A stretch of DNA of 64,000 bases, taken from assembly GCF_040419245.1 (NCBI RefSeq), contig NZ_JAZHOH010000001.1, positions 3,410,001-3,474,000 on the forward strand, written 5' to 3'. Shown one piece after another: positions 10,128 to 22,534 of this stretch. The number at the start of each line of letters is the position of its first letter. Position 1 is the stretch's first letter. Source of the DNA: Ewingella sp. CoE-038-23. GTDB lineage: Bacteria > Pseudomonadota > Gammaproteobacteria > Enterobacterales > Enterobacteriaceae. The position numbers were made by a program, and so were the translations under genes. The notes under the pieces are model-generated. The model searched no databases. It was not told where the DNA came from and was given only the letters and a program-made list of their open reading frames with translations.

Positions 10128-10261
10128 TATTTTATCCTTAAAAGGTTAACTACCTGTCTGGACTATAAATAAAAGCGAAAACAAGAAAAAGACGCGTGGC
10201 GGAGAATGGGCGAACTATATGAAAGTCATATGACATTTTTGTGACAGATGCACGCTAGGCA

Positions 10262-10289
10262 GAAAAAAGCCGGGACAGATAGCCCGGCT
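10262..10289 (-). terminator. Terminator of cof
   Basis: On the minus strand AGCCGGG/CCCGGCT form a stem directly followed by TTTTTT, just beyond the cof stop at 10303. Confidence 0.85.
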
Positions 10290-10302
10290 GGCTGAAATAA
10301 CC

Positions 10303-11124
10303 TTAATATTCGGGGGAATAGGTGAGGTGTGGTGAATGCAGCCAATGTTGTAAAAAGTGGGACACCGCCTGATGTTGGCAATGTCCAATAACTTGTAGGT
10401 GTGGAGCCTGCTGTTTGAGGACCGGCAGGGCGTTGCCCATCACCAGCCCCATACCCACGCTTTCCAGCATTTCGCGGTCATTCATGGCGTCGCCGAAGGC
10501 CATGCACTCGGCCATTTCGATATCCAATTGCTGGGTGAGAAACGCCAAGGCGCTCCCTTTATTGCTCCCGGCTGGCATGATGTCCAGACAGTCCGCCGCC
10601 GAAAAGCATAAATCAATGCGTCCGCCAAAGTGGCTTTCCAACTGTGGCACCAGTTGCAGCAGGACGTCGTGCGGTGCGCAGAAGCAGACTTTGCTGTTGC
10701 CGCTGATAGGCAGTTCGGCAAAGTTGCACAGCTGATAGCGGAATCCGCTGAACTCATGGGGGATCAGCAACTTAGGGTCGTCGAGGTCGGTAAACCAACC
10801 TTCATCACGGAAAACGTGGCGACTGGCCGGGGTATCCCATTGGGTTCTCAGCAGTTCTTCGGCGCAGTCGTCGGGTAAATCACTGGCGTAAAGGCGATCG
10901 CCGTGCAGATTGTGGATGCGCGTGCCGTTGCCGGTAATGAGATAACCCTCCAGGCCGAGATTCGCCAGAATGTCTTTCATCTCAAGGTAGTGACGCCCGG
11001 TTGCAAAAGTCAGCGTCATGGGCTTCTCAGCCAGCTGAGCCAGCGTGGCCAGTGTCTTTTCACCTAAACGGTGATCAGGCATTAACAGCGTGCCGTCCAT
11101 ATCAAATGCAGCCAAACGAAACAT
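10303..11124 (-). CDS. cof: HMP-PP phosphatase Cof (HAD superfamily)
   Basis: Cof is a Mg-dependent HAD phosphatase that in E. coli hydrolyses the thiamine intermediate HMP-PP and several sugar phosphates. The 273-residue protein shows HAD motif I (FDMDGTLL, nucleophile Asp), motif II (TFATGRHY), a Lys in the [11 protein letters not shown] segment and motif III/IV ([14 protein letters not shown]). A cap domain lies between them. It is divergent from ybaE, as in E. coli. Confidence 0.94.
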   Translation of the reverse strand: MFRLAAFDMDGTLLMPDHRLGEKTLATLAQLAEKPMTLTFATGRHYLEMKDILANLGLEGYLITGNGTRIHNLHGDRLYASDLPDDCAEELLRTQWDTPASRHVFRDEGWFTDLDDPKLLIPHEFSGFRYQLCNFAELPISGNSKVCFCAPHDVLLQLVPQLESHFGGRIDLCFSAADCLDIMPAGSNKGSALAFLTQQLDIEMAECMAFGDAMNDREMLESVGMGLVMGNALPVLKQQAPHLQVIGHCQHQAVSHFLQHWLHSPHLTYSPEY

Positions 11125-11348
11125 AACACCTCGCGATTATCCCACCGGGCAGGATGAACAATTTCAGCCGCCTTGGTGTGGAAAGTAAGCAAACTGAGTA
11201 TGCAACTCGATTTGCGGAAGTAATAGTGAACATTTTAAAAATAGTGTTCCTGATTTAGCTCACACTCCGTGAATTTGCTCCATGTCTCCCGCCAGCCGCT
11301 GAGTTATGCTCAAGCCACGAGTTTCTCTCAGAGGGGAGTAGGTGTGGC

Positions 11349-13049
11349 ATGCGTTTGCAAAATCGTCTTAATCAGTTTCAACGGCTGTATGCCAGCGTGG
11401 GCAGTCAGCCCGCCACGGTGAATGTCGGCGAGCTGGCGGAAATCTTCTGCTGTAGCGAACGCCACACCCGCACTTTGCTATCGCAATTTCAGCACGCAGG
11501 CTGGATAAACTGGCATTCGCAAGCCGGTCGTGGCAAACGCGCCGAGCTACACTGCCTGTATACGCCAGAAAGTTTACGGGGAAATTACTTACAGCAGTTG
11601 CTGAAAAACGGTGAACACTCGGCGGCGCTGCAATTTAGCGAAGTCGACCCGAATCATTTAAACGCCCTACTCGCTCCCCACCTTGGCGGCCAGTGGCAGG
11701 CCGACGCGCCGACCCTGCGTATCCCCTACTATCGCAGCATGCAGCCACTGGACCCGCAAACCCTGACCGGCCGCGCCGAGCAGCACTTGGCGCATACTTT
11801 GCACGCCGGGCTAACTCGCTTCACCACCGGGGATCCGCTGCCCCAGCCTGATTTGGCGCACCATTGGCAAATCAGTAATAACGGCAAAACCTGGTATTTC
11901 TTCCTGCGCAGCCAGCTTTATTGGCACAACGGCGAGCCGATCCGTGCCGAGCAGCTGCGCCAGCAGTTGGAGCGACTGCGCCTTTCGCCACGCAGCAGGC
12001 ACGCCTTCGCCGCCGTAGCGGAGATAAAACTGCCCCACGCGCTCTGCCTGCAATTTGACCTCGAGGTGCCGGACTACTGGCTGGCGCACCGTCTGGCTGA
12101 TCTTAGCTGTTTGCTGTCTCACCCCGACGATGCCTTCTGCGGCGCGGGGCCTTTCCGTTTAGCCAGCTTTGCCGCCGAGCTGGTGCGCCTCGAGCAGCAT
12201 GCCTACTACCACTTGCAGCGCCCTTTCCTTGCCGCCATTGAGTTCTGGATAACCCCGCAGCTGTTCGCGCAGCGGGATAATGTCAGTTGCCAGCACCCGG
12301 TGCGTATCATGCTGGGGGAGCAGGATGAACTGGCGGATGTCAAACCGGTCAAACGCAGCACCAGCCTGGGTTTTTGCTACATCGCCGCCAATCTGCGTCG
12401 GCAGCATTTAACCTCTGAACAGGCGCAAAAGGTGGTGATGATTATCCAGCGCTCTGGCCTGCTCAATAATCTGCCTATTGACCATGACTTGGTGAAGCCG
12501 AGCAGTGAGATGCTGCCGGAATGGCCGATCCCCGAGCATCATGCCGATGACGTCATCTTACCGAAAACCCTGAGATTGCTGTTCCACCCGCCGGTCGAGT
12601 TGGAGTTTGTCGCGCAGGCGCTGCAAGAGGCACTGCGCGCCGAGAACTGTGAGTTAGAAATCGTTTATCATCAGGGCCGCGTGTGGGATGACGAAAGTGG
12701 TATCAATGAGGCCGATATTCTTTTGGGCGACCGTCTGATCGGCGAAGCGCCGGAGGCCACTTTAGAGAACTGGCTGCGTCAGGATATGTTGTGGTCGGGT
12801 ATTCTGAGTGATGAAGAGTTGGAGCAGCAGGCGCAGCGCCTTAAGACTATTCAACAACTCCCTCTGGCCGACATTCGCGCTGAAGAACTTCGCGACCATT
12901 TTTACCATTTGATGAAGCGCGGCACTATTACGCCGCTGTTCAACTATCAATATCAGGTCAGCGCGCCGCCGCGGGTCAACGGCGTACAGCTCACCGCGTG
13001 GGGATGGTTCGATTTTTGTCAGGCGTGGATCCCCCCGCCGCTCTCGTGA
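11349..13049 (+). CDS. ybaE: SgrR-family regulator with solute-binding domain
   Basis: The 566 residues match the length and layout of E. coli YbaE. An N-terminal winged-helix domain (about 1-115, including SERHTRTLLSQFQHAGWINW) is followed by a long domain resembling extracellular solute-binding proteins (from about 150, for example LAHHWQISNNGKTWYFFLRSQLYWHNGEPI). SgrR uses this layout to sense a small molecule and activate sgrS; the YbaE ligand and targets are unknown. A purine-rich GGGGAG lies upstream of the ATG. It sits between cof (divergent) and queC (same strand). Confidence 0.9.
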   Translation: MRLQNRLNQFQRLYASVGSQPATVNVGELAEIFCCSERHTRTLLSQFQHAGWINWHSQAGRGKRAELHCLYTPESLRGNYLQQLLKNGEHSAALQFSEVDPNHLNALLAPHLGGQWQADAPTLRIPYYRSMQPLDPQTLTGRAEQHLAHTLHAGLTRFTTGDPLPQPDLAHHWQISNNGKTWYFFLRSQLYWHNGEPIRAEQLRQQLERLRLSPRSRHAFAAVAEIKLPHALCLQFDLEVPDYWLAHRLADLSCLLSHPDDAFCGAGPFRLASFAAELVRLEQHAYYHLQRPFLAAIEFWITPQLFAQRDNVSCQHPVRIMLGEQDELADVKPVKRSTSLGFCYIAANLRRQHLTSEQAQKVVMIIQRSGLLNNLPIDHDLVKPSSEMLPEWPIPEHHADDVILPKTLRLLFHPPVELEFVAQALQEALRAENCELEIVYHQGRVWDDESGINEADILLGDRLIGEAPEATLENWLRQDMLWSGILSDEELEQQAQRLKTIQQLPLADIRAEELRDHFYHLMKRGTITPLFNYQYQVSAPPRVNGVQLTAWGWFDFCQAWIPPPLS

Positions 13050-13155
13050 CAGTCTATGATTGATGCTGTTCAGCGATCCCAAAGAAAAGTAACATGAGCC
13101 TCATAGAATTTGCCGAAATCGGTGGCAATTGATTCAAGTACAAATGGATAACAAC

Positions 13156-13854
13156 ATGAAAAGAGCAGTAGTGGTTTTCAGCGGCGGTCAGGATTCAACC
13201 ACCTGTCTGATTCAGGCTTTGACGCAATATGACGAAGTACATTGCATTACCTTCGATTATGGTCAACGACATCGCGCTGAGATCGACATTGCTCAGAAGC
13301 TGTCGGTAGAACTGGGCGCCAAAGCTCACAAAGTTTTGGACGTGGGTTTACTTAACGAGCTGGCAGTGAGCAGCCTGACCCGTGACAACATTCCGGTGCC
13401 GGTGCTGGGCGAAACTGAAGAAAACGGCTTACCGAGCACTTTCGTGCCGGGCCGCAATATTCTGTTCCTCACTCTGGCGGCTATTTATGCTTATCAAGTT
13501 CAGGCTGAAGCCGTCATAACGGGCGTCTGTGAAACCGACTTCTCCGGCTACCCGGATTGCCGCGACGAATTCGTCAAAGCGCTGAAACACGCTGTTTCCT
13601 TGGGCATCGCGCGCGATATCCGTTTCGACACGCCGCTGATGTGGCTGAACAAAGCTGAGACATGGGCCCTTGCCGATTATTACCAACAGCTGGATTTGAT
13701 TCGCCATCACACCCTGACGTGCTACAACGGCATCGCGGGTGATGGCTGTGGCGAATGCGCCGCCTGTAACCTGCGCGCCAATGGCCTGCAGCAGTATCAG
13801 CAAGACAAAGTCGGCGTTATGGCTAGCCTGAAGCAGAAAACCGGGCTGAAATAA
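13156..13854 (+). CDS. queC: 7-cyano-7-deazaguanine synthase QueC
   Basis: QueC converts 7-carboxy-7-deazaguanine to preQ0 using ATP and ammonia, in queuosine biosynthesis; tgt at the other end of the window acts later in this pathway. The 232-residue protein has the PP-loop ATP-binding motif SGGQDSTTC and the zinc cluster [19 protein letters not shown]. Earlier in-frame starts exist (TTG 13129, ATG 13144), but the third, ATG 13156, gives [11 protein letters not shown], identical to the E. coli N-terminus. Confidence 0.95.
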   Translation: MKRAVVVFSGGQDSTTCLIQALTQYDEVHCITFDYGQRHRAEIDIAQKLSVELGAKAHKVLDVGLLNELAVSSLTRDNIPVPVLGETEENGLPSTFVPGRNILFLTLAAIYAYQVQAEAVITGVCETDFSGYPDCRDEFVKALKHAVSLGIARDIRFDTPLMWLNKAETWALADYYQQLDLIRHHTLTCYNGIAGDGCGECAACNLRANGLQQYQQDKVGVMASLKQKTGLK

Positions 13855-13867
13855 TCCGCTCTCTTGG

Positions 13868-13890
13868 CCGGGCTAACTCTTTAGCCCGGT
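13868..13890. terminator. Possible weak terminator between queC and fadM
   Basis: CCGGGCTAA/TTAGCCCGG form a perfect stem between two convergent genes. No clear T run follows on either strand, so termination activity is doubtful. Confidence 0.45.
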
Positions 13891-13904
13891 CGTTCACGCC
13901 TTCC

Positions 13905-14321
13905 TCAGCCTCCTCGCGCCTCTTCCTCTTTCAGCTCTAACTCGCGCAATCTTTCCAACAACTCGCCTTCCAGCGTCAGCGCCTTCTGGGTGCGTAGATC
14001 AATGCACACAAAGGTCAGCGTGGCGTCAGCGACGATATCGCCATCGTGGGTGACTACTTGCTCCAGCACGCCGCTGCGGGTATTCAGCTGCTGCAGGCTG
14101 CTGTCGATACGCAACACGTTGCCCAGCGTGGCGGGTTTGCGGTAGTTAATGTTGATGTTTACCACGATGAACGCGATGTTATTCTCGCTCATCCATTTAA
14201 ATCCGCTTTTGTTATCCAGCCACTCCCAACGTGCTGTTTCTAGAAATTCCAGATAACGGGCATTGTTAACGTGCTGATAAACATCAATATGAAAACCACG
14301 AACGGTAATAAATGTATGCAT
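13905..14321 (-). CDS. fadM: Long-chain acyl-CoA thioesterase FadM
   Basis: FadM (YbaW) is a single-hotdog thioesterase that clears acyl-CoA species resistant to beta-oxidation. The 138-residue protein shows the 4-hydroxybenzoyl-CoA thioesterase-like signature DVYQHVNNARYLEFLE with the active-site Asp, and closely matches E. coli across NIAFIVVNININYRKPA and LTFVCIDLRTQKAL. It is longer at the C-terminus, with a Glu/Arg-rich tail. It converges on queC. Confidence 0.93.
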   Translation of the reverse strand: MHTFITVRGFHIDVYQHVNNARYLEFLETARWEWLDNKSGFKWMSENNIAFIVVNININYRKPATLGNVLRIDSSLQQLNTRSGVLEQVVTHDGDIVADATLTFVCIDLRTQKALTLEGELLERLRELELKEEEARGG

Positions 14322-14438
14322 AATTGCTTTCCGGCTCCTGCAAAATAGTCATTAAATCCTGACAACTGGTCAGATGTCTTTTGAGATTAGCAGAAGAAAA
14401 CGGCACTAACCGTGAACAGGTCAGCGCCGCGACTTTCG

Positions 14439-14870
<432 letters not shown>

Positions 14871-14906
14871 TTATTCGGGCAACAATTGGCAGATTCAAAA
14901 TGTGGA

Positions 14907-14931
14907 AAAGGCCGCGAAAGCGGCCTTTGTT
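14907..14931 (-). terminator. Terminator of ppiD
   Basis: AAGGCCGC/GCGGCCTT form a stem with a GAAA-type loop; on the minus strand it is followed by TTTTCC and lies 30 bases past the ppiD stop. Confidence 0.78.
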
Positions 14932-14962
14932 TGTTGCAACACGTTGCATAACGCTGCGAGGT

Positions 14963-16843
14963 TTACTGGAGTTGTGCGCCAGAACCCAGCTTAATTTTTG
15001 CTTCCTGACGCAGGTTCGACAGCAGAGCGTCGAAGGTCACGTTAGAAGAAGATTGCTGCAACTCTTGCTCGAAGCGAGCGATTTCATTGTCAGGCAGCTT
15101 ACCAGCGTTGACCGCCGTCAGCTCAACCAGCACGCTATTGCCCTGATCATCCTGAGACAAACCGTAAACCGGCTGGTCTTTTTGCGGATGAGGCAGCGCA
15201 TAGACATTCTGCTCGAAAGCCGAAGGCTGTTGTGAACGCTGAACCTTCTGCACGTCGCCGAAACTCAGGCCAGCAGCTTTGAGAGCTTCATCGCCTTTGC
15301 CTGCTTTCAGAGCCGTCAGCAGCTTCTCACCGTCCAAACGTGCCTGATCTTCAGCTTTCTGGCGTTTCACCATAGTCACAACCTGCTCTTTCACTTCAGC
15401 AAAAGGTTTAACGCCTTCCGCCTTGTGAGCATCAACACGTACCACGAAGGCGCGATCGCCATCCACGGTGATGATGTCAGAGTTGCTGCCCGGCGTACCG
15501 TCTTGACCAATCAGGCCGCCATCAAAGATTGCCTGAATGACAGGTTTGAAGTTGATGGCCGCAGGAATAGATTGCTGAGTGAACCAGTCGGTGTGAGTCG
15601 CCTTAACGCCAGCCACCTCTTCAGCAGAAGCCAAAGATTCGTTGTCGTTGTTCGCGGCTTCGCTAACTTTCTGCTGCAACGCGTAGTAAGCGTCAGTCGC
15701 TTTATCTTGTTTCAGCTTATCAACAATGCTGTCACGAACCTGAGCCAAAGGCTTGATTTGCTCTGGTTTAATATCTTCCAGACGCAGAATGAAGAACCCG
15801 CTGTCAGACTTAATCACGCCGGATACCTGACCTTTGGTGGTCAGATTGGCACTTTTAAACTCTGGTAGCGTGGTTTCAGGCTCAACCCAATCCATCAAAC
15901 CACCCTGCTTACCGCTCAAGGTATCGATAGACTTGGTTTTTGCCAGCTCGGCAAAATCAGCGCCTTTTTTCAGTTCAGCGGCAACCGCATCGGCGTCAGC
16001 TTGGTTTTTCAACACGATAACGCTGTAACGACGGCGCTCCGGCTGACCAAACTCGCTTTTATGCTGGTCGTAGTAAGCCGTGATATCTACATCGCTTACT
16101 GTCGTTTTTCCTTGCAAAGCAGCAGCATCCATTTCGATGTAGCTCACTTTGACTGCTTCAGGAGAAACGAAGTTGTTTTTGTTCTGGTCGTAGAAAGCCT
16201 GCGCTTCGCTGTCGCTAACCTGCTGCTTGGCCGCAAGGGCTGCGGTGTCCAGCGTTGCAGTGCGAACATCGCGCTCTTGCAGCAGCAAGTCTGACATGGC
16301 GCTGGTTTCAGACGGCAAAACGAAGTCTGAAGTACCAAATGCCTGTGCTAACTGCTGGCTAACCAATTGCTGTTTCATCAATTTGGCGAAGTTGTCCGCG
16401 CTGTAACCCATACCCTGGATACTTTGCAGATACTTGGCATTGTCGAAACGGCCGTCAGTTTGGAATTGTGGGGTCGCCAGAATCGCGTCTTTGATCTGCT
16501 GATCGCTAACGGTGATGCCTAGCTTCTTGGAATACTGATCCAGCAAAGTGACGTCAATCAGGTTATTCAGGGACTCTTGACGCAGTTGTTGCATATAACC
16601 TTCGCTGCCAGCCAGCGCAGAGAATTGCTCTCCAAGCTGTTGTTGCAGTCGGCTACGCTGGTTTTGCACAGCTTCTTCCAACTGAGCACGTCCGATCTCC
16701 TGACCATTCACTTTCGCTGCATAGTCGCCTGAACCGCCGATCAGGTAGTTGCCCACCCCTGTCAAAATAAAGGACAGAATAATCAGGGCCAGAATGATTT
16801 TGAGCACGACGTGATTGGCGGCCGCGCGTAAATTGTCCATCAT
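14963..16843 (-). CDS. ppiD: Periplasmic chaperone/parvulin PpiD
   Basis: PpiD is an inner-membrane-anchored periplasmic chaperone associated with SecYEG and YfgM that assists newly exported proteins. The 626-residue protein has a short cytoplasmic N-terminus, one membrane anchor (about 16-35, ILALIILSFILTGVGNYLI), SurA-like chaperone segments, and a parvulin-like domain at about 265-355 (KSIDTLSGKQGGLMDWVEPETT ... GVIKSDSGFFILRLEDI). Parvulin activity of PpiD is low or absent in E. coli. It lies downstream of hupB after a strong terminator. Confidence 0.95.
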   Translation of the reverse strand: MMDNLRAAANHVVLKIILALIILSFILTGVGNYLIGGSGDYAAKVNGQEIGRAQLEEAVQNQRSRLQQQLGEQFSALAGSEGYMQQLRQESLNNLIDVTLLDQYSKKLGITVSDQQIKDAILATPQFQTDGRFDNAKYLQSIQGMGYSADNFAKLMKQQLVSQQLAQAFGTSDFVLPSETSAMSDLLLQERDVRTATLDTAALAAKQQVSDSEAQAFYDQNKNNFVSPEAVKVSYIEMDAAALQGKTTVSDVDITAYYDQHKSEFGQPERRRYSVIVLKNQADADAVAAELKKGADFAELAKTKSIDTLSGKQGGLMDWVEPETTLPEFKSANLTTKGQVSGVIKSDSGFFILRLEDIKPEQIKPLAQVRDSIVDKLKQDKATDAYYALQQKVSEAANNDNESLASAEEVAGVKATHTDWFTQQSIPAAINFKPVIQAIFDGGLIGQDGTPGSNSDIITVDGDRAFVVRVDAHKAEGVKPFAEVKEQVVTMVKRQKAEDQARLDGEKLLTALKAGKGDEALKAAGLSFGDVQKVQRSQQPSAFEQNVYALPHPQKDQPVYGLSQDDQGNSVLVELTAVNAGKLPDNEIARFEQELQQSSSNVTFDALLSNLRQEAKIKLGSGAQLQ

Positions 16844-16866
16844 AGTGAGGCAACACTCCGCTGTAA

Positions 16867-16897
16867 TAAAAAAAGCGCATCGAATTCGATGCGCCTT
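16867..16897 (-). terminator. Terminator of hupB
   Basis: GCGCATCGAATTCGATGCGC (16875-16894) is a perfect 20-base palindrome followed on the minus strand by TTTTTTT. It lies between hupB and ppiD, only 24 bases from the ppiD start, so ppiD needs its own promoter or read-through. Confidence 0.85.
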
Positions 16898-17011
16898 GTA
16901 TCTTACCTTACCAGCCCGGTGACGTCAGGTTATTGTTTAACAACCAGACCTGAGAGTAAAAGCACCATGCTCGCTTTTGTCACGCAGGTTTGACGCCTGA
17001 CCTGCAGGTAA

Positions 17012-17287
17012 TTAACCGTTAACGGCGTCTTTCAACGCTTTACCAGCACGGAAACCAGGCACTTTTGCCGCAGCAATGCTGATTTCTTTACCAGTCTGTG
17101 GGTTACGGCCGGTACGCGCAGAACGCTCACGTACAGAGAACGTACCAAAACCAACCAGTGCAACTTCTTCCCCTGATTTCAGAGTTTCAGTTACCGATCC
17201 CAGTACTGCATCTAATACACGTCCAGCAGCCGCTTTAGAAATATCAGCACCGGCGGCAATTTTGTCGATCAATTGTGACTTATTCAC
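17012..17287 (-). CDS. hupB: DNA-binding protein HU-beta
   Basis: HU is a histone-like dimer that bends DNA without strong sequence specificity. The product is 91 residues, one longer than E. coli HupB because of an extra C-terminal Gly. The DNA-binding arm with the [12 protein letters not shown] motif and intercalating Pro is intact. The best start is GTG at 17287 (protein begins [21 protein letters not shown]): GAGGGG lies 9 bases upstream of it, whereas the ATG at 17296 touches the same ribosome site and would add MNR. It is downstream of lon, behind the lon terminator. Confidence 0.95.
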   Translation of the reverse strand: MNKSQLIDKIAAGADISKAAAGRVLDAVLGSVTETLKSGEEVALVGFGTFSVRERSARTGRNPQTGKEISIAAAKVPGFRAGKALKDAVNG

Positions 17288-17433
17288 TCTATTCATCCCC
17301 TCTTGAAATACTATCGTCACGTCGCATTTTCCCTGCGAATATGACAGCGAAGCTTTTATATCAAGCTTGTCAGGGCTATGCAAGCAACCGAAACCAGTCT
17401 TAAACGCGCTGACAACTGACTAACTTAACGACA

Positions 17434-17472
17434 CAAAAAAAGGCTGGCAAGTGGGATTTCACCTGCCAGCCT
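17434..17472 (-). terminator. Terminator of lon
   Basis: On the minus strand AGGCTGGCA and TGCCAGCCT form a 9-bp stem with a 14-base loop followed by TTTTTTT. Confidence 0.85.
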
Positions 17473-17503
17473 GAGTTTTATTGAACTGTGATGGTCGAGA
17501 TCA

Positions 17504-19858
17504 CTATTTTGCCGCTACCGGAAGTGCGCCGAACGCTGGATTTTGCAGAGCAAGATTCAAAACGTCGTCAATACGCTTAACCGGATGGATCTCCAAATCA
17601 CCTAAAACGTTGGCTGGGATCTCTTCCAGGTCACGTTTGTTGTCATCAGGGATCAGCACTACTTTGATACCGCCGCGGTGAGCAGCTAACAGCTTCTCTT
17701 TCAGGCCGCCGATTGGCAGAACCTGACCACGTAAAGTTATTTCGCCAGTCATAGCAACATCGGCGCGAACCGGGTTACCTGTCAGGCAAGATACTAATGC
17801 GGTACACATCGCAATACCGGCACTCGGGCCATCTTTCGGCGTCGCACCTTCTGGTACGTGAACGTGAATATCACGTTTTTCGTAGAAGTCAGCGTTGATG
17901 CCCAGCTTGTCCGCACGAGCGCGGACCACGGTCAGCGCGGCCTGAATCGACTCTTGCATCACTTCGCCGAGTGAACCGGTGTAGGTCAACTTACCTTTAC
18001 CCGGTACGCAGGCCGTTTCGATGGTCAGCAGCTCGCCGCCCACTTCGGTCCACGCCAGGCCAGTCACCTGACCTACGCGGTTTTCGGTATCTGCACGGCC
18101 GTAATCCACTTTCTGCACGCCAAGGAAATCTTTCAGGTTATCGCCGTTGATTTCGATGTGCTTCAGAGTCTTATCCAGCAGCAGCTGTTTAACCGCTTTG
18201 CGACACAGCTTGGACAATTCGCGTTCCAGACTACGCACGCCGGCTTCGCGGGTGTAGAAACGGATAATGCCAATGATCGCGCTGTCATCCACTGTCAGCT
18301 CGGTTTTCTTCAGGGCGTTACGCTCAATTTGCTTCGGCAGCAGGTGCTGTTTGGCGATGTTCAGCTTTTCATCTTCGGTATAGCCGGAAAGACGAATCAC
18401 TTCCATACGGTCCAACAGCGGAGCTGGAATGTTCATTGAGTTGGAGGTCGCCACGAACATCACGTCTGACAGGTCATAATCGACTTCCAGATAGTGATCG
18501 TTAAAGGCCACGTTCTGTTCTGGATCAAGCACTTCCAGCAGAGCTGACGACGGATCGCCACGCATGTCGGAAGACATTTTGTCGATCTCATCGAGCAGGA
18601 ACAGTGGGTTTTTAACGCCAACTTTCGCCATCTTCTGGATCAATTTACCCGGCATAGAACCGATGTAAGTACGACGGTGGCCGCGGATTTCGGCTTCGTC
18701 ACGCACGCCGCCCAGCGCCATACGCACATACTCACGGCCCGTTGCACGCGCAATGGACTGACCCAGAGAGGTTTTACCCACGCCCGGAGGCCCAACCAGA
18801 CAGAGGATTGGCCCTTTGATTTTGCTGACACGCGTTTGCACCGCAAGATATTCAAGGATACGGTCTTTGACACGTTCGAGGCCAAAATGGTCGGTATCCA
18901 GAACTTCCTGGGCTTTACGCAGGTCTTTTTTCACTTTACTGCGTGAATTCCACGGCACCTGAAGCATCCAGTCGATGTAGCCGCGAACCACGGTCGCTTC
19001 GGCGGACATCGGGGACATCATTTTCAGTTTTTGCAGCTCAGCTTCGGTTTTTTCACGCGCTTCTTTCGGCATTTTCGCCGCTTCGATTTTGCGTTTCAGC
19101 GCCTCGTGCTCATCAGGTGCATCATCCATCTCACCCAATTCTTTCTGAATGGCTTTCATTTGCTCATTCAGATAGTACTCACGCTGGCTCTTTTCCATCT
19201 GCTTTTTGACACGATTACGGATGCGTTTCTCAACTTGTAACAAGTCGATTTCCGATTCCATCATCGCCATCAGATATTCCAGACGCTCAGTGATATCAAA
19301 CATTTCCAGAACGGACTGTTTGTCACTAAGTTTCAACGGCATATGCGCGGCGATGGTGTCAGCCAGACGGGCTGCATCTTCAATGCTGTTAAGCGAAGTC
19401 AGCACTTCCGGCGGAATTTTTTTATTCAGTTTGATATAGCCTTCAAACTGATTAATGGCCGTGCGCACCAGAACTTCCTGTTCGCGCTCGTCCACAGCCG
19501 GAGATTCGAGATATTCAGCCTGTGCCGCGAAATGCTCACCGTTGTCAGACAACGTGGTGATGCGCGCACGCTGTAACCCTTCAACCAGCACCTTCACGGT
19601 GCCGTCGGGCAGTTTCAGCATCTGTAATATGGAGGCAACGGTGCCTACAGAAAAGAGATCATTAACGCCCGGCTCATCAGTAGAGGCTTCTTTCTGTGCC
19701 ACCAGCATGATTTTTTTGTCGTGATCCATCGCGGCTTCAAGGCACCGAATCGATTTTTCCCTGCCAACAAACAACGGGATCACCATGTGCGGATAAACCA
19801 CCACATCGCGCAAAGGCAATACGGGGATTTCAATGCGTTCGGAACGCTCAGGGTTCAT
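17504..19858 (-). CDS. lon: ATP-dependent protease Lon
   Basis: Lon degrades misfolded proteins and specific regulators in the cytoplasm. The 784 residues (same as E. coli) contain the N-terminal substrate domain (about 1-300), AAA+ module with Walker [13 protein letters not shown] and Walker [11 protein letters not shown], and a C-terminal protease domain with the Ser of DGPSAG and Lys of [10 protein letters not shown] as the catalytic dyad. A heat-shock-type promoter lies upstream at 19946-19975, and it stands in the usual clpX-lon-hupB order. Confidence 0.98.
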   Translation of the reverse strand: MNPERSERIEIPVLPLRDVVVYPHMVIPLFVGREKSIRCLEAAMDHDKKIMLVAQKEASTDEPGVNDLFSVGTVASILQMLKLPDGTVKVLVEGLQRARITTLSDNGEHFAAQAEYLESPAVDEREQEVLVRTAINQFEGYIKLNKKIPPEVLTSLNSIEDAARLADTIAAHMPLKLSDKQSVLEMFDITERLEYLMAMMESEIDLLQVEKRIRNRVKKQMEKSQREYYLNEQMKAIQKELGEMDDAPDEHEALKRKIEAAKMPKEAREKTEAELQKLKMMSPMSAEATVVRGYIDWMLQVPWNSRSKVKKDLRKAQEVLDTDHFGLERVKDRILEYLAVQTRVSKIKGPILCLVGPPGVGKTSLGQSIARATGREYVRMALGGVRDEAEIRGHRRTYIGSMPGKLIQKMAKVGVKNPLFLLDEIDKMSSDMRGDPSSALLEVLDPEQNVAFNDHYLEVDYDLSDVMFVATSNSMNIPAPLLDRMEVIRLSGYTEDEKLNIAKQHLLPKQIERNALKKTELTVDDSAIIGIIRFYTREAGVRSLERELSKLCRKAVKQLLLDKTLKHIEINGDNLKDFLGVQKVDYGRADTENRVGQVTGLAWTEVGGELLTIETACVPGKGKLTYTGSLGEVMQESIQAALTVVRARADKLGINADFYEKRDIHVHVPEGATPKDGPSAGIAMCTALVSCLTGNPVRADVAMTGEITLRGQVLPIGGLKEKLLAAHRGGIKVVLIPDDNKRDLEEIPANVLGDLEIHPVKRIDDVLNLALQNPAFGALPVAAK

Positions 19859-19945
19859 AGAGCTCTCTCTTAGTTTAGCTTCCGCCAGGTTAAGGAAATC
19901 TCGTGAAACACGAGTCAGACGGGTTTCAGCAAGTCGTTATTGGAG

Positions 19946-19975
19946 TATATGGGGATGAATATCTGACATTCAACG
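19946..19975 (-). promoter_or_regulatory. Sigma-32 heat-shock promoter of lon
   Basis: On the minus strand CGTTGAATG and CCCCATATA are separated by 12 bases, matching the sigma-32 elements and closely resembling the mapped E. coli lon promoter as I recall it. It lies about 90 bases upstream of lon. Confidence 0.75.
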
Positions 19976-19989
19976 ACAAGAATGCGAGT

Positions 19990-20020
19990 AAAAAAAAATG
20001 GGGGACAAAATCCCCCATTT
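19990..20020 (-). terminator. Terminator of clpX
   Basis: AAATGGGGGA/TCCCCCATTT form a stem with a CAAAA loop; the minus strand then runs into at least seven T. Confidence 0.88.
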
Positions 20021-20050
20021 ATTAACTAACCCACTGGAACAGCTGGTGAA

Positions 20051-21325
<1,275 letters not shown>

Positions 21326-21515
21326 CAGTAAACCTCTTCTTTAATATCTGTTTCGCAGGGTGACTGCGGCACGACTATTTTAAACTGCTGCCATATCGTT
21401 GACCAATGTCAGTTCCGTCAAAGACGAATTGACGCGTACTTGCAGCAACCAACACTGCGCATACGCGCCACAGCATGACTTAACTATAGACCATCAGTCC
21501 GGCAGAAATAAGTCG

Positions 21516-22139
21516 TCAGACGCGATGGGTAAATACGGAGTCAACTAAACCGTACTCTACAGATTCTTCAGCAGACAAGAAACGGTCGCGCTCAGTGTCA
21601 CGCTCTATTTCTTCAAGAGTTTTGCCCGTATGTTTCGCCATCAGCTCATTCATACGACCTTTCACTTTCAGGATCTCTTTAGCGTGGATTTCGATATCCG
21701 TTGCTTGTCCCTGATAGCCGCCCAGCGGCTGGTGAATCATTACGCGTGAGTTTGGTAAGCAGAAACGCTTGCCTTTCGCACCCGCGGTCAACAGGAATGC
21801 GCCCATTGAACAGGCCTGGCCCATACAAATGGTGCTCACATCCGGTTTGATAAATTGCATGGTGTCATAGATAGACATCCCTGCAGTGATCACGCCGCCC
21901 GGAGAGTTAATGTACAGAAAAATGTCTTTCTCTGAACTTTCTGCTTCCAGGAACAGCATCTGAGCCACAATCAGGTTAGCCATATGGTCTTCAACCTGGC
22001 CCGTAAGGAAAATAATACGTTCCTTCAGCAGACGGGAGTAGATGTCGTAAGAACGCTCACCCCGTGAAGTCTGCTCAACAACCATGGGTACCAGAGCCAT
22101 GTTCGGTGCAAATTGATCTCGTTCACCACTGTATGACAT
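21516..22139 (-). CDS. clpP: ATP-dependent Clp protease proteolytic subunit ClpP
   Basis: ClpP is the barrel-shaped serine protease partnered with ClpX or ClpA. The 207-residue precursor has a short propeptide (to about ALVPM) and the catalytic triad: Ser in [11 protein letters not shown], His in [10 protein letters not shown] and an Asp in the [11 protein letters not shown] region. The residue before the catalytic Ser is Cys rather than the Ala of E. coli, a mild variation. A heat-shock-like promoter lies upstream at 22300-22328. Confidence 0.98.
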   Translation of the reverse strand: MSYSGERDQFAPNMALVPMVVEQTSRGERSYDIYSRLLKERIIFLTGQVEDHMANLIVAQMLFLEAESSEKDIFLYINSPGGVITAGMSIYDTMQFIKPDVSTICMGQACSMGAFLLTAGAKGKRFCLPNSRVMIHQPLGGYQGQATDIEIHAKEILKVKGRMNELMAKHTGKTLEEIERDTERDRFLSAEESVEYGLVDSVFTHRV

Positions 22140-22299
22140 AACCGTCTCCTAATAGAATTCTCTTTTGGCGCTAGTTAAAACCGATTCTACTTGAGATAGG
22201 CATTGATGACTACGCTCAAGCGGCCAAGTCGCCGTTATCACGGCTGACGGTTGTTATCAGTCTGAATTTAGCAGCAAAGCTACCTGGTTTGTATTTAAC

Positions 22300-22328
22300 A
22301 ATTGGGGGAACGAACACCCCTTTTCAAG
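22300..22328 (-). promoter_or_regulatory. Sigma-32 heat-shock promoter of clpP
   Basis: On the minus strand CTTGAAAA and CCCCAATT are spaced by 13 bases, matching the sigma-32 -35 (CTTGAAA) perfectly and the -10 (CCCCATNT) well. It lies about 160 bases upstream of clpP. Confidence 0.72.
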
Positions 22329-22500
22329 CCCGCTGGGAGATTTCTTTCTCTGGCTGCGCATTTTTCATTGATTGGCTTAACAATAGCAGAGCCTGTTAAA
22401 GCGGCCTCCACTACCCACTTGCTGGCCTACTCTCTTTGCTTACGTTGATAAATATAGTGCAAAAACAACAGCAAAAAAGAAAAATGTCATCTGTAGAGCA

Positions 22501-22534
22501 TAAAAAAGCCCGCAGTAAAAACCGCGGGCTTTTA
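22501..22534 (-). terminator. Terminator of tig
   Basis: AAAAGCCCGC/GCGGGCTTTT form a 10-bp stem; the minus strand continues with T residues. It lies about 50 bases past the tig stop. Confidence 0.85.

Noticed and set aside
13050..13155. Possible preQ1 riboswitch before queC
   Set aside because: The gap is short and I cannot see the pseudoknot-forming C-rich/A-rich tail pattern.
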